A DNA stretch of 64,000 nucleotides from Gammaproteobacteria bacterium (GCA_027013145.1 JALUXX010000036.1:124001-188000); one strand, 5' to 3'; shown: positions 39,642 to 48,369, counted from the first letter of the stretch. Program-made: numbers and translations. The notes: generated by a model from the letters alone, not told the origin.

Positions 39642-40589
39642 TCATCCTCCCTGCCGGGCGCGCGGGTCGAAGCGAAAGGTGCGCGCCATCTGTTCGTAGA
39701 TCCGCCGTGCCGGCTCCGTGTCCGCCGGCGGTGTGACGATCTGCAGGGTGACGTACTGGTCCCCGGGCGTGCGTCCGGGCAGTCCCCGCCCCTTGAGCCG
39801 CAGCTTGCGGCCGGACTGCGAGCCGGGCGGGATCTGCAGGTCCACCGGGCCGCCGAGCGTGGGGGCCTGGACGCGGGCGCCGAGGGCGGCCTCCCAGGGC
39901 GTGATCGGGAGGGTCACGTGGATGTCGCGCCCGTGCGCCTCGAACTGCGGGTGCGGGCGGAAGGCGATCTCGAGATACAGGTCCCCGGCCGGTCCGCCGC
40001 CGGCGCCGGGTCCGCCCTGACCCGCGAGCCGGATCTGCTGGCCTTCGGTCACGCCCTTGGGGATGCGCACCTGCAGCGTGCGGGTCTTGCGTACGAGGCG
40101 TCCGTGGGCGTCGACCGCCGGCACCTCGAGCTGGATCTGGCGCGTCGTCCCATGGTAGGCGTCCTCGAGCCCGATCAGGATCTTGGCGTGGTGGTCCTCG
40201 CCCTGGAACCCCCGCCCGCGCGCGCCATGGGCGCCCGCAAACGGCCCGCGCGCCCCGAACAGGGCCTCGAAGAAGTCGCTGAAGCCGCCCGCGCCGGCGT
40301 CGGTGAAGCCGCCGCCGCGAAACTCGAAGCCGGCGTCCCAGTCCGGCGGCGGCCGAAACTCCTGCCCGGTCTTCCATTCGCTGCCGAGGCGGTCGTAGGC
40401 CGCGCGCTTCTCCGGGTCCTTGAGGACCTCATAGGCCTCGTTGACCTCCTTGAAGCGTTCCTCGGCGTCCGGTTCCTTGCTGACGTCCGGGTGGAACTTG
40501 CGCGCCAGACGCCGGTAGGCCCGCTTGACGTCCTCCTGCGAGGCGTCGCGTTCGAGACCGAGGGTCCGGTAATAGTCCTTGAATTCCAT
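39642..40589 (-). CDS. cbpA: DnaJ-like co-chaperone CbpA
   Basis: The 315-residue protein starts with a J domain ([11 protein letters not shown] at residues 33-35), then a Gly/Phe-rich segment and two C-terminal substrate-binding domains with [17 protein letters not shown]. There is no zinc-finger, as in CbpA rather than DnaJ. It stimulates DnaK in stress. It sits between hsp20 and cbpM. Confidence 0.93.
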   Translation of the reverse strand: MEFKDYYRTLGLERDASQEDVKRAYRRLARKFHPDVSKEPDAEERFKEVNEAYEVLKDPEKRAAYDRLGSEWKTGQEFRPPPDWDAGFEFRGGGFTDAGAGGFSDFFEALFGARGPFAGAHGARGRGFQGEDHHAKILIGLEDAYHGTTRQIQLEVPAVDAHGRLVRKTRTLQVRIPKGVTEGQQIRLAGQGGPGAGGGPAGDLYLEIAFRPHPQFEAHGRDIHVTLPITPWEAALGARVQAPTLGGPVDLQIPPGSQSGRKLRLKGRGLPGRTPGDQYVTLQIVTPPADTEPARRIYEQMARTFRFDPRARQGG

Positions 40590-40608
40590 CGGCGGCGATC
40601 ACAAAGCG

Positions 40609-40649
40609 GCCCGCGGTCCCGGCCGTGAATCCCGGCCGGGGCCGCGGGC
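40609..40649 (-). terminator. Long GC-rich hairpin between hsp20 and cbpA
   Basis: Two 16-base arms (GCCCGCGGTCCCGGCC at 40609 and its partner at 40634) pair with one wobble across a 9-base loop. No T-run follows, so it may be an attenuator or an mRNA stabiliser that lets hsp20 outproduce cbpA. Confidence 0.45.
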
Positions 40650-40672
40650 GGTCGTATTACCCGCGCGGGGCA

Positions 40673-41116
40673 TCACGCCTCCACGGCGATCTTGCGCGGG
40701 CGCGCGGGCTCCTGCTTCGGAATGGTCACCTCCAGCACCCCGTTTTGCACGCGTGCGGCGATGCGCTCGGAGTCGGCGGTGTCGGGCAGGGTGAAGCGGC
40801 GGTAGAAGGTCCCGCGCACCCGCTCGACGCGTTTGTAGTTCTTGCGCTCTTCCTCCTTCTCCTCGTTGCGGCTCCCCTGCAACGTCAGCACCCCGTTCTC
40901 CATCGTGATCTCGATGTCCTTGGGGTCGACGCCGGGGACGTCGGCGTGCAGGACGTAGCGGTCGGGCTCCTCGCGGATGTCCACCGCCGGGATCCAGTCG
41001 CTGGTCGCCGCGGTCGCCTCGTCGCGATCGCCGAGCACACGCGGGTCGAACAGCCGGTTGATCTCGTTCTGGAGCTGGTTCACGAGGCTCCAGGGTTCAT
41101 AACGCGTCAGGGCCAT
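40673..41116 (-). CDS. Hsp20/IbpA-type small heat shock protein
   Basis: The 147-residue protein has an alpha-crystallin domain (about 40-135) with YVLHADVPGVDPKDIEITMENGVLTLQG split here, and the GVLEVTIPK motif near the end. It holds unfolding proteins. The ATG has a strong GGAGG upstream and a sigma32-like promoter further on. It leads the hsp20-cbpA-cbpM group. Confidence 0.94.
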   Translation of the reverse strand: MALTRYEPWSLVNQLQNEINRLFDPRVLGDRDEATAATSDWIPAVDIREEPDRYVLHADVPGVDPKDIEITMENGVLTLQGSRNEEKEEERKNYKRVERVRGTFYRRFTLPDTADSERIAARVQNGVLEVTIPKQEPARPRKIAVEA

Positions 41117-41168
41117 GGTCGTATCCTCCGATTTCGTTCGGCACCGGACACCGGTGCGGCTGTCGAAT

Positions 41169-41196
41169 AGATATAGGCGGGGCGGGGGTTTTCAAG
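41169..41196 (-). promoter_or_regulatory. Candidate sigma32 heat-shock promoter for hsp20-cbpA-cbpM
   Basis: On the minus strand CTTGAAA (41190-41196) matches the sigma32 -35 exactly, and CTATATCT (41169-41176) fits the -10 in its ATnT part after a 13-base spacer. Its place about 55 bases before hsp20 suits a heat-shock operon. Confidence 0.6.
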
Positions 41197-41231
41197 GGGC
41201 CCCGAATGGCGGCCGGCCCCGCCCGGCACCG

Positions 41232-41247
41232 GCACAAGATGTAGTGG
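41232..41247. promoter_or_regulatory. NrdR-box-like palindrome, distal
   Basis: GCACAAGATGTAGTGG resembles the ACAC...GTGT NrdR box at 12 of 16 positions by my alignment. It lies 280 bases before nrdJ and 173 before a near-identical site. Confidence 0.45.
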
Positions 41248-41314
41248 GCGGGCCCGTGCGGCCGCCGCGGCACGAGTCCATAAAAAACGTGAATGAATCC
41301 AAAAACGTACATAT

Positions 41315-41345
41315 AACTATATGATTATGAAAGTGTAATATAGTT
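41315..41345. promoter_or_regulatory. AT-rich inverted repeat upstream of nrdJ
   Basis: AACTATAT (41315-41322) and ATATAGTT (41338-41345) are an 8-base inverted repeat, 15 bases apart, in a strongly AT-rich patch (41285-41350) of the hsp20-nrdJ divergent region. It could bind a regulator or serve as an UP element for the nrdJ promoter. The rest of the 395-base gap has no gene. Confidence 0.4.
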
Positions 41346-41366
41346 GTATTTTGGCGCAACCGAGGG

Positions 41367-41396
41367 TTGACAGTACCGGGAGGGAAGGTCTACGTT
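41367..41396 (+). promoter_or_regulatory. Candidate nrdJ promoter
   Basis: A perfect TTGACA (41367-41372) is followed after 18 bases by TACGTT (41391-41396), a weak -10. Transcription would begin near 41403, inside or beside the proximal NrdR-like palindrome, which is a good place for repression. Confidence 0.5.
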
Positions 41397-41404
41397 TTGG
41401 GAAT

Positions 41405-41420
41405 GCACAAGATGTTGTGC
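41405..41420. promoter_or_regulatory. NrdR-box-like palindrome, proximal
   Basis: GCACAAGATGTTGTGC is a perfect inverted repeat with a 4-base centre and matches the NrdR box at 12 of 16 positions. It lies just downstream of the candidate nrdJ -10. Confidence 0.55.
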
Positions 41421-41511
41421 CGGTGATCCGGAGACCGCGTCCGGGCCGCCGGGGGCACCCCATGCGGGGCCGCCTCGCCCATAGATAACGACCGGAGGGG
41501 GAACCACCACG

Positions 41512-44500
41512 ATGAAACCCGCGCAGGCCAACGCAGCCACCGGCGCCGCCGCCGAGATCCCGTACCAGGAGGCCTCCCTGGATATCTGGGACAAGAAATA
41601 CCGGCTCAAGGCCAAGGACGGCACCGTCGTCGACGCGACCATGGACGACACCTACCGGCGCGTGGCCCGCGCCCTGGCCGACGTCGAGGCCACGCCCGAG
41701 GCGCGCGAGCATTGGTTCGAGCGCTTCCTGTGGGCGCTGCGCCGCGGGGCGATCCCCGCCGGGCGCATCATGTCCAATGCCGGCGCCCTCGCCTACAAGC
41801 CCTCCACCTCGACCATCAACTGCACCGTCTCGGGCACCATCCGCGACTCGATGGACGACATCCTGCAGAAGGTGCACGAGGCCGGCCTGACGCTGAAGGC
41901 GGGGTGCGTAGCCCCCGGCACGCGGGTGCGGACCGAACGCGGCCTGGTGCCGGTCGAGCGCGCCGTGGCCGAGCGCCATCGGCGCATCCTGAGCTACGAC
42001 CGCGAACGGCGGCGGTTCGAGATGCGTGAGATCCTCCGCCACATGACGGTCCACGTGCCGCGCCGCGAGAATATCGAGATCGCCGCGGGCGGCGTGTCGT
42101 TGCGCACCTCGGTCAAGCACCCGGTCCTGGTCTACCGCGAGGGCGCCCTGCGCTACGTGCGCGCCGACGAGGTCCGGGAAGGGGACGCCCTGGTACGCCA
42201 TCGGTATCCCTGGGAGGCGGATACGGGGCGCGCGCCGGAGGCGTGGTTCGCGGGTGCGCACCTCGGCGACGGTTGCGCGTACGAGAAGCGCTTCGAGTAC
42301 AAGGCCTCGCGCACCCGGTGGGCGCAGCGTGCGCGCGCCTGCGGCCGGCGGCTGGTCTTCAAGATCCGCGCCGCCGAGCGCGAAGTGGTCGAACGTTACG
42401 CGGCATTCTTCCACAGCCGTTTCGGGACCCGCGCCGCGGTGGCGGAAGCGCTGACCGCCAACGGTGTTCCGGTCTGGGACTTCCAGGTCGCCGGTTTCGC
42501 GGCGAGCGCGGCGGAGGAACTGATCGACGGACAGATCGGCCGCAAGACCGCTGCGTTGCATGTCCCGGAGTGGATCCGCAGCGCGCCCGACGCATACTTC
42601 CTGCCGTTTCTCGCGGGCCTGATCGACACGGACGGCACCGTATCGCGCGAGCGGGGGGCGGCGACCATCGCGACCGCGAACTTCGGGTTCGCCGCGGAGT
42701 TGCGCTCCCTGCTCGGCATCTTCGGAGTGGATGCCGGACTCACGCGGCGCGGCCCGCGGTCGCATCACTATCGCGGCCACGAAATCCGCGACGCCGGCGG
42801 GGCGATGCTGCAGATCTCCGACTCGGCGTTTCTGGCGCGTGTCGCGGACTTCATGGCGGACAGCGGCAAGCGCAGGCGCATACGGGAGTGCGCCTCGCAG
42901 TCCGGGCAGTACGACCGTTACCGCCTGCCCGACGACCTGATCGCGGCGCTCAGCGCCGAGGCCGCGGGGCTCGATCACCGCGAACGCCAGGAACTGGGTT
43001 TCTACCACGGCTATCCGGCGCGGGCGGTGGTCAGCCGCGTGTGGCTCGACCGCTGGGCCGCGCGGTTCCCTCATCTGCGCGGGCTGATCGATTTCGCACG
43101 CACCCTGCGCCCGGTCACCTCCGTGCGCCGTGCGCTCGACCTGCCCGAGACGTTCTATGATTTCACCGTCGAAGGCCACAACAACTACCTCGCCGGCGAC
43201 GGCGGTCTGGTAGTGATCCACAACTGTGGGATCGGCTATGAATTTTCGACGCTGCGCCCGCGCGGCGCCTACGTCAGCGGCGCCGGCGCCTACACCTCCG
43301 GCCCGCTCTCGTTCATGGACATCTACGACAAGATGTGCTTCACCATCTCCTCGGCCGGGGGGCGGCGCGGGGCGCAGATGGCGACCTTCAGCATCTCGCA
43401 CCCGGATGCGGCGGAGTTCGTGCGCGCCAAGCGCGAGAACGGGCGGCTGCGCCAGTTCAACTGCTCGCTGCTGATCACCGCCGAGTTCATGGAGGCGGTG
43501 AAGCAGGACGGCCCGTGGCGCCCGGCTTTCCCGCTCAGCCGCGAGGAGGTCGAGAGCGAGGGCATCGACCTCGGCGACCGCGAACAGGTGGTGTGGCGCG
43601 AATGGCCGGTGCACGAGGGCTACATCACCAACGCCCAGGGGCTGGTCGCCTGCCGCGTCTACCGCACGATGCGCGCGCGGCGTCTGTGGGATCTGATCAT
43701 GTCCTCGACCTACGACTACGCCGAGCCGGGGTTCATCCTGATCGACAAGGTCAACGAGATGAACAACAACTGGTGGTGCGAGGACATCCGCGCGACCAAC
43801 CCCTGCGGGGAGCAGCCGCTTCCGCCCTACGGCTCCTGCCTCCTGGGCTCGGTCAATCTCACCAAGTTCGTGCGCGAGCCGTTCACCGAGCGGGCGCGCT
43901 TCGACTGGGACGAGTATCGCGAGGTCGTCGCGGTATTCACGCGCATGCTCGACAACGTGGTGGAGATCAACGGACTGCCGCTCGAGCGCCAGCGCGAGGA
44001 GATCGTGCGCAAGCGCCGCCACGGCATGGGTTACCTCGGGCTCGGCTCCACGCTCACCATGCTGCGCATGCGCTACGGCGCACCGGACTCGGTCGCCTTC
44101 ACCGAGCGCGTCACGCGCGAGATGGCGGTCACGGGTTGGGAGGCGGGCCTGGAGCTCGCGCGCGAGAAGGGACCGGCGCCGATCATGGAGGAGGAGTTCA
44201 CGGTCACCGAAGAGATGCTCGCCAAGCGCCCGGAGATGCGCGCCGACGGCGTGCGCGTCGGCGACCGCCTGCCGGGGCGCGTGTTGCATGCGCGCTACAG
44301 CCGCTACATGCGCCGCCTCGCCGAGGCCGCCCCGGAGCTGGTGGAGGCGCTCGCGGCGGAGGGGGCGCGCTTCACGCACCACACCTCGATCGCGCCCACC
44401 GGGACGATCTCGCTCTCGCTTGCCAACAACGCCAGCAACGGGATCGAGCCGAGCTTCGCGCACCACTACTTCCGCAACGTGATCCGCCCGGGGCGCAAGA

Positions 44501-44985
44501 CCAAGGAGAAGGTCAGTGTCTACTCCTTCGAGCTGCTCGCCTACCGCGCGCTGGTGAACCCGGCGGCCGCGCCGGACGCGCCGTCCCCGCAGGACGCGCT
44601 GCCCGACTACTTCATCACCTCCGAGGACATCACGCCGCGCGAGCACGTCGACATCCAGGCCGCGGCGCAGAAGTGGATCGACTCCTCCATTTCCAAGACC
44701 GCCAACGTGCCGACCGACTACCCCTACGAGGACTTCAAGGACATCTATCTGTACGCCTACGAACAGGGCCTCAAGGGCTGCACCACCTTCCGGTTCAATC
44801 CGGAGGCCTTCCAGGGCGTGCTGGTCAAGGAGAAGGACCTCGCCAACACCACCTACCGCTTCACCCTCGAAGACGGGACGATGGTCGAGGCCAAGGGCAA
44901 CGAGGAGATCGAGTACGACGGCGAGGTGCATACCGCCGCGAATCTCTACGACGCGCTCAAGGAAGGGTATTACGGCAAGTTCTGA
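41512..44985 (+). CDS. nrdJ: Adenosylcobalamin-dependent ribonucleotide reductase (class II), intein-containing
   Basis: The 1157-residue precursor contains a 440-residue intein (C132-N571), leaving a 717-residue enzyme that reduces ribonucleotides with coenzyme B12. Extein motifs include INCTVSGTI, the active-site NPCGEQPLPPYGSCLLGSVNL and PTGTISLSLANNASNGIEPS. The intein interrupts the LTLKAG/CGIGYEFSTLRP joint in the conserved core. A perfect TTGACA -35 and two NrdR-like boxes lie upstream. The separate C-terminal redox part is encoded next door by nrdJb. Confidence 0.95.
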   Translation: MKPAQANAATGAAAEIPYQEASLDIWDKKYRLKAKDGTVVDATMDDTYRRVARALADVEATPEAREHWFERFLWALRRGAIPAGRIMSNAGALAYKPSTSTINCTVSGTIRDSMDDILQKVHEAGLTLKAGCVAPGTRVRTERGLVPVERAVAERHRRILSYDRERRRFEMREILRHMTVHVPRRENIEIAAGGVSLRTSVKHPVLVYREGALRYVRADEVREGDALVRHRYPWEADTGRAPEAWFAGAHLGDGCAYEKRFEYKASRTRWAQRARACGRRLVFKIRAAEREVVERYAAFFHSRFGTRAAVAEALTANGVPVWDFQVAGFAASAAEELIDGQIGRKTAALHVPEWIRSAPDAYFLPFLAGLIDTDGTVSRERGAATIATANFGFAAELRSLLGIFGVDAGLTRRGPRSHHYRGHEIRDAGGAMLQISDSAFLARVADFMADSGKRRRIRECASQSGQYDRYRLPDDLIAALSAEAAGLDHRERQELGFYHGYPARAVVSRVWLDRWAARFPHLRGLIDFARTLRPVTSVRRALDLPETFYDFTVEGHNNYLAGDGGLVVIHNCGIGYEFSTLRPRGAYVSGAGAYTSGPLSFMDIYDKMCFTISSAGGRRGAQMATFSISHPDAAEFVRAKRENGRLRQFNCSLLITAEFMEAVKQDGPWRPAFPLSREEVESEGIDLGDREQVVWREWPVHEGYITNAQGLVACRVYRTMRARRLWDLIMSSTYDYAEPGFILIDKVNEMNNNWWCEDIRATNPCGEQPLPPYGSCLLGSVNLTKFVREPFTERARFDWDEYREVVAVFTRMLDNVVEINGLPLERQREEIVRKRRHGMGYLGLGSTLTMLRMRYGAPDSVAFTERVTREMAVTGWEAGLELAREKGPAPIMEEEFTVTEEMLAKRPEMRADGVRVGDRLPGRVLHARYSRYMRRLAEAAPELVEALAAEGARFTHHTSIAPTGTISLSLANNASNGIEPSFAHHYFRNVIRPGRKTKEKVSVYSFELLAYRALVNPAAAPDAPSPQDALPDYFITSEDITPREHVDIQAAAQKWIDSSISKTANVPTDYPYEDFKDIYLYAYEQGLKGCTTFRFNPEAFQGVLVKEKDLANTTYRFTLEDGTMVEAKGNEEIEYDGEVHTAANLYDALKEGYYGKF
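41905..43224 (+). mobile_element. Intein with LAGLIDADG endonuclease inside NrdJ
   Basis: It begins with Cys132 in the CVAPGTRV segment and ends VVIHN (N571), followed by Cys572 of the extein, the standard splicing chemistry. Block B has H203 (TSVKHPVLV). Two LAGLIDADG motifs are visible: WFAGAHLGDG (residues 245-254) and FLAGLIDTDG (366-375), both with acidic residues, so the endonuclease may be active. Block F/G is FYDFTVEGHNNYLAGDG. The 1320 bases are in frame with no stop. Confidence 0.95.
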
Positions 44986-45021
44986 GACCGCGGCCGCACG
45001 GCGCCCCCGGGGAGAACGGAT

Positions 45022-45765
45022 ATGACCATCAAGATCGAAGGCAGGATCACCGACTACGAAGTCGTCAACGACGCGGCCGAGACCCAGGCCGCGGCGCCCG
45101 CCGCGGCCGGTGCGCCGGCGCCGGGGCAGGCGGCGGAGTCGAACATCATCCAGATGCACGAGAAGGTCGAGCGCCCGGAGGCGCTGTTCGGCTCGACCTA
45201 CAAGGTCAAGACGCCGCTCTCCGAGCACGCCCTCTACGTCACCATCAACGACATCGTCCTCAATGCCGGTACCGAGTACGAACTGCGTCGGCCCTTCGAG
45301 ATCTTCATCAACTCGAAGAACATGGACCACTTCCAGTGGATCGTTGCGCTGACGCGGATCATCTCGGCGGTGTTCCGCAAGGGCGGGGACGTGACCTTTC
45401 TGGTCGAGGAGATGCGCTCGGTCTTCGATCCGCGCGGCGGCTACTTCAAGAAGGGCGGCGTGTTCATGCCCTCGCTGGTGGCCGAGATCGGCGATGTGAT
45501 CGAGCGCCACCTGCGGATGATCGGGCTGCTCAAGGACCAGGGGCTCGACGAGCACCAGCAGCGGTTCGTGGAGGAGAAGCGCGCCGAGTACGAGGCCTCG
45601 CGGGGCCGAAGCGGCGCCGATGCCGGGGGCGAGGGGGCGGAGGGCGGAAGGGAAGCCGCCTTCCCCGAAGGCGCGCGACTGTGCGCGAAGTGTCAGACCA
45701 AGGCCGCGATCATGATGGACGGCTGCCTGACCTGCCTCAACTGCGGGGAGTCGAAGTGCGGCTGA
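45022..45765 (+). CDS. nrdJb: NrdJb-like ribonucleotide reductase subunit
   Basis: The 247-residue protein has the TSCPD-type domain of split class II reductases (LYVTINDIVLNAGTEYELRRP, FEIFINSKNMDHFQW) and ends with a cysteine-rich tail, LCAKCQTKA and CLTCLNCGESKCG, likely the shuttle that re-reduces the active site. A variable Gly/Ala linker precedes it. It starts 36 bases after nrdJ with GGGGAG upstream. Its last 29 bases overlap the end of the converging znuB-like gene. Confidence 0.9.
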   Translation: MTIKIEGRITDYEVVNDAAETQAAAPAAAGAPAPGQAAESNIIQMHEKVERPEALFGSTYKVKTPLSEHALYVTINDIVLNAGTEYELRRPFEIFINSKNMDHFQWIVALTRIISAVFRKGGDVTFLVEEMRSVFDPRGGYFKKGGVFMPSLVAEIGDVIERHLRMIGLLKDQGLDEHQQRFVEEKRAEYEASRGRSGADAGGEGAEGGREAAFPEGARLCAKCQTKAAIMMDGCLTCLNCGESKCG

Positions 45766-46558
45766 TCGGGATCCGCCGCAACTGCGCGGTCAGGTACAGG
45801 GCGAAGCTCAGCCCGGCGATCCACGTGCTGGCGGGGTAGCCGATCGCGTAGGCGGCCGCGAGTCCCGCCCAGGTCACGGCCACGCCGATGGCCACGGCCA
45901 ACAGCAGACCGCCGGCGAGGCTGCGGCTCAGCGCCTGCGCCGCCGCCGGCGGGCCGATGAGCAGCGCGAAGATGAGCAGCGCACCGATGACGGGCACGGC
46001 GACGGCCACGGTCGCGGCCACCAGCGTGATGAACAGCAGATCGAGCCGGCGGGTGTTCACCCCGCGCGCCTGCGCCGCCTCCGGGTCGAGGCTCGCATAG
46101 CACAGCGGCCGGTAGAGCAGGGCGAGGCCGAGGAGACCGGCCGCGGCCACCGCCACGGACAACGTGACCTGGGCGGAGGTGATCCCGACGATGCTGCCGA
46201 ACAGGATCCCCATGGCCGACTGCGAGTTGCCGGTCGCGAGGTTGAGGAACAGGACCCCCAGCCCGAGGGCGAACATCAACACCATGCCGATACCCACGTC
46301 GCGCTCGCGCAGGCGCCGCCCCGCCAGTGCGAGCGCCAGCCCGCCGGCCAGCGTGAAGACGAACAGCCCCGCGTAGGCGCTCACGCCGAGCAGCAGGGCG
46401 CCGGCCGCGCCGGTGAAGCCGAGATGGGACAGCGCGTGCGCGGCGAAGGCCTGGCGCCGCAGCGTGACGAAGTAGCCCACCGCCGCGCTCACCACGGCGA
46501 TCGCGCCGCCGGCGGCGTAGGCATGGCGCATGAACCCGTACTCCAGCCCGAGCATCAT
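45737..46558 (-). CDS. znuB: Metal ABC transporter permease (ZnuB family)
   Basis: The 273-residue membrane protein has eight or nine hydrophobic segments and the ABC-3 family sequence FAAHALSHLGFTGAAGALLLG. It should form the channel for zinc or manganese import with the next two genes. Start ATG-ATG at 46558 overlaps the znuC stop. The C-terminal RRIPISRTSTPRS tail runs into the converging nrdJb. Confidence 0.88.
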   Translation of the reverse strand: MMLGLEYGFMRHAYAAGGAIAVVSAAVGYFVTLRRQAFAAHALSHLGFTGAAGALLLGVSAYAGLFVFTLAGGLALALAGRRLRERDVGIGMVLMFALGLGVLFLNLATGNSQSAMGILFGSIVGITSAQVTLSVAVAAAGLLGLALLYRPLCYASLDPEAAQARGVNTRRLDLLFITLVAATVAVAVPVIGALLIFALLIGPPAAAQALSRSLAGGLLLAVAIGVAVTWAGLAAAYAIGYPASTWIAGLSFALYLTAQLRRIPISRTSTPRS

Positions 46559-47418
46559 GGGCGGCCCCGATCGCGGTGCGGGCCGTGCGCGTGCTCGTGT
46601 CCGCAGTGCCCGGCGCCCTCGGGCATGAAGCCGGAGACCGGGTGGATGAACACGTAGCCGTCGACGCGCGTGACCGACATCGGCAGCCCGTACAGCTCCG
46701 ACAGGGCGGGGCCGTTGACGACCTCCTCCACCGTGCCGATCCGGCCGCGGCCGCCGGCCAGATAGAGGACCCGGTCCATGTGCGGGAGCAGGGGGTTGGG
46801 GTCGTGCGCGGTCATGAGTACGGTGAGCCCGCGTTCCCGGCACAGGCGCCGCGCGGTGAGCAGGATGCGCTGCTGCGCCTGCGGATCGAGGTTGGACAGC
46901 GGCTCGTCGAGCAGCAGTACACGCACCGGATTGACCAGCGCCTGGGCGATGCGCACGCGCTGGCGCTGACCCCCCGAGAGGGTGTCCATCCCGCGATCGG
47001 CGAGATCGCCGGCCTCGAGCGCCGCCAGCGCCGCCTCCACCGCCCGGCGGCGGGCGCCGCGGTCGAGGCCCACGCCCCAGCGCTCGGCGCGCCAGGCGGC
47101 GCCGAGATAGGCGCGCACCGAGAGGAAGCCGTCGGCGCCCGCCGGGTCGCGCTGCGCCACGTACCCGACCTGCGCGCGCGTGCGCAGATCGTCGGCGCCG
47201 AGCAGGCGGACGCGTCCGCGGTCGATCGGCTGCAGCCCCAGCAGGGCGCGCAGCAGGGTCGTCTTGCCGGCGCCGTTGGTCCCGAACACGCCGACGAAGC
47301 TGCCCTGCGGGATGCGCAGGTCGATGCCGTCGAGTACGCGCCGCCCGCCGAGCGTGCAACTCAGGCCCTCGGCCTCCACCGCCCACCGCTGCACCGCGGC
47401 CGCGGCCGGATCGTTCAT
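46555..47418 (-). CDS. znuC: Metal ABC transporter ATPase (ZnuC family) with His-rich tail
   Basis: The 287-residue ATPase has Walker A GTNGAGKTTLLRALLG, signature LSGGQRQRVRIAQAL and Walker B VLLLDEPLSNLD. The C-terminus has HCGHEHAHGPH, a likely metal-binding tail. Overlaps of four bases with znuA and znuB show a tight operon. Confidence 0.9.
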   Translation of the reverse strand: MNDPAAAAVQRWAVEAEGLSCTLGGRRVLDGIDLRIPQGSFVGVFGTNGAGKTTLLRALLGLQPIDRGRVRLLGADDLRTRAQVGYVAQRDPAGADGFLSVRAYLGAAWRAERWGVGLDRGARRRAVEAALAALEAGDLADRGMDTLSGGQRQRVRIAQALVNPVRVLLLDEPLSNLDPQAQQRILLTARRLCRERGLTVLMTAHDPNPLLPHMDRVLYLAGGRGRIGTVEEVVNGPALSELYGLPMSVTRVDGYVFIHPVSGFMPEGAGHCGHEHAHGPHRDRGRP

Positions 47419-48311
47419 CGCGCGTCCCCGGCCAGGGCACGGTCGAGTCCCCGCACGGTCGCGAGCAGCCACTCGACGTATCCGGTGTGCGGGGGCGGGA
47501 ACTCCCGCGCGCCGAACGCCGGGACGCCGGCGCGGCGCGCGACCGCACGCAGGTGGCGCGTGAGGGGGTCGCCGACCTGACGGTTGAACACCAGCAGCGA
47601 GACGCGGTGCTCGCGCAGGCGGGTCTCGAGGCGGGCGACCGCCGCCGGCGCGGGCTCGGTGCCGTTCATTACCGCGTCCTCCACGGCGGGATCGACGTCG
47701 CGCCACCCCAGCCGGTGGAGCAGGTAGCCGAGGACCGGCTCGGTGGCCGCGACGGACAGGCGCGGATGGCGCGCGTGCAGGGCGTCGATGGCCGCATCGA
47801 CGCGATCCAGAGCCGCCTCGAACACCCGCAGATTGTGCGTGTAGTCGCCTGCGTGGTGCGGGTCGAGCGCGCGCAGGCGGGTCGCGAGCCGCCGCGCCAG
47901 TGCGCGCGCGAAGGCCGGATCGTAGAAGACGTGCGGGTTGCGGTTCGCGAGGATCGCGCCGCGATCGAGGTCCGCGACGACGATCACGGTGCGGTCCGGC
48001 ACGGGGGCGGCGGCTGCCAGCCGTTGCATCCATGCATCGTAGCCCAGCCCGTTGAGGATCACGATGCGCGCCGCGGCCACCGCGCGCGCGACCGCCGGCG
48101 TCGCCTCGAAGCGGTGCGGGTCGACGTTGGGTGCGCCGATGATGCTGTAGACCCGTACGTGCGTGCCGCCGACGGCCCGGGCGATCACGCCGTAGGTGCT
48201 CTCGGCCGCCACCACGGCGACCGCAGCCGCACGGACCGTGGCGCACGCACACAACGCCAGCACCGCCAGCAGGCCGGCCAGGGTGCGGATACACCGCGGA
48301 TACCGCCGCAT
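47415..48311 (-). CDS. znuA: Metal ABC transporter substrate-binding protein (ZnuA family)
   Basis: The 298-residue protein has a signal peptide, possibly a lipobox (VLALC at residues 17-21). The family metal ligands appear as His in NVDPHRFEAT and NPHVFYDP. There is no His-rich loop, so zinc versus manganese cannot be told. It leads znuA-znuC-znuB, with a GTTATAT element upstream. Confidence 0.86.
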   Translation of the reverse strand: MRRYPRCIRTLAGLLAVLALCACATVRAAAVAVVAAESTYGVIARAVGGTHVRVYSIIGAPNVDPHRFEATPAVARAVAAARIVILNGLGYDAWMQRLAAAAPVPDRTVIVVADLDRGAILANRNPHVFYDPAFARALARRLATRLRALDPHHAGDYTHNLRVFEAALDRVDAAIDALHARHPRLSVAATEPVLGYLLHRLGWRDVDPAVEDAVMNGTEPAPAAVARLETRLREHRVSLLVFNRQVGDPLTRHLRAVARRAGVPAFGAREFPPPHTGYVEWLLATVRGLDRALAGDAR

Positions 48312-48356
48312 CGCTCGGATTCCGTTCGCAGGGGACGAAGTACTACCGGATGACCG

Positions 48357-48369
48357 GGTACTATATAAC
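48357..48369 (-). promoter_or_regulatory. Possible Zur-like site or -10 region before znuA
   Basis: On the minus strand GTTATATAGTACC lies 46 bases before the znuA ATG. Its left half matches the Zur half-site GTTATA; the right half is weak. It also contains TATAGT, a plausible -10. The rest of 48312-48552 shows nothing further. Confidence 0.35.

Noticed and set aside
38688-40628. Plus-strand frame running through the 126-bp array and opposite cbpA
   Set aside because: It repeats with the array and then mirrors cbpM and cbpA; no start signal or family match.
41317-45555. 1412-codon antisense open frame across nrdJ
   Set aside because: A shadow of nrdJ in a high-GC gene; the sense strand carries all conserved motifs.
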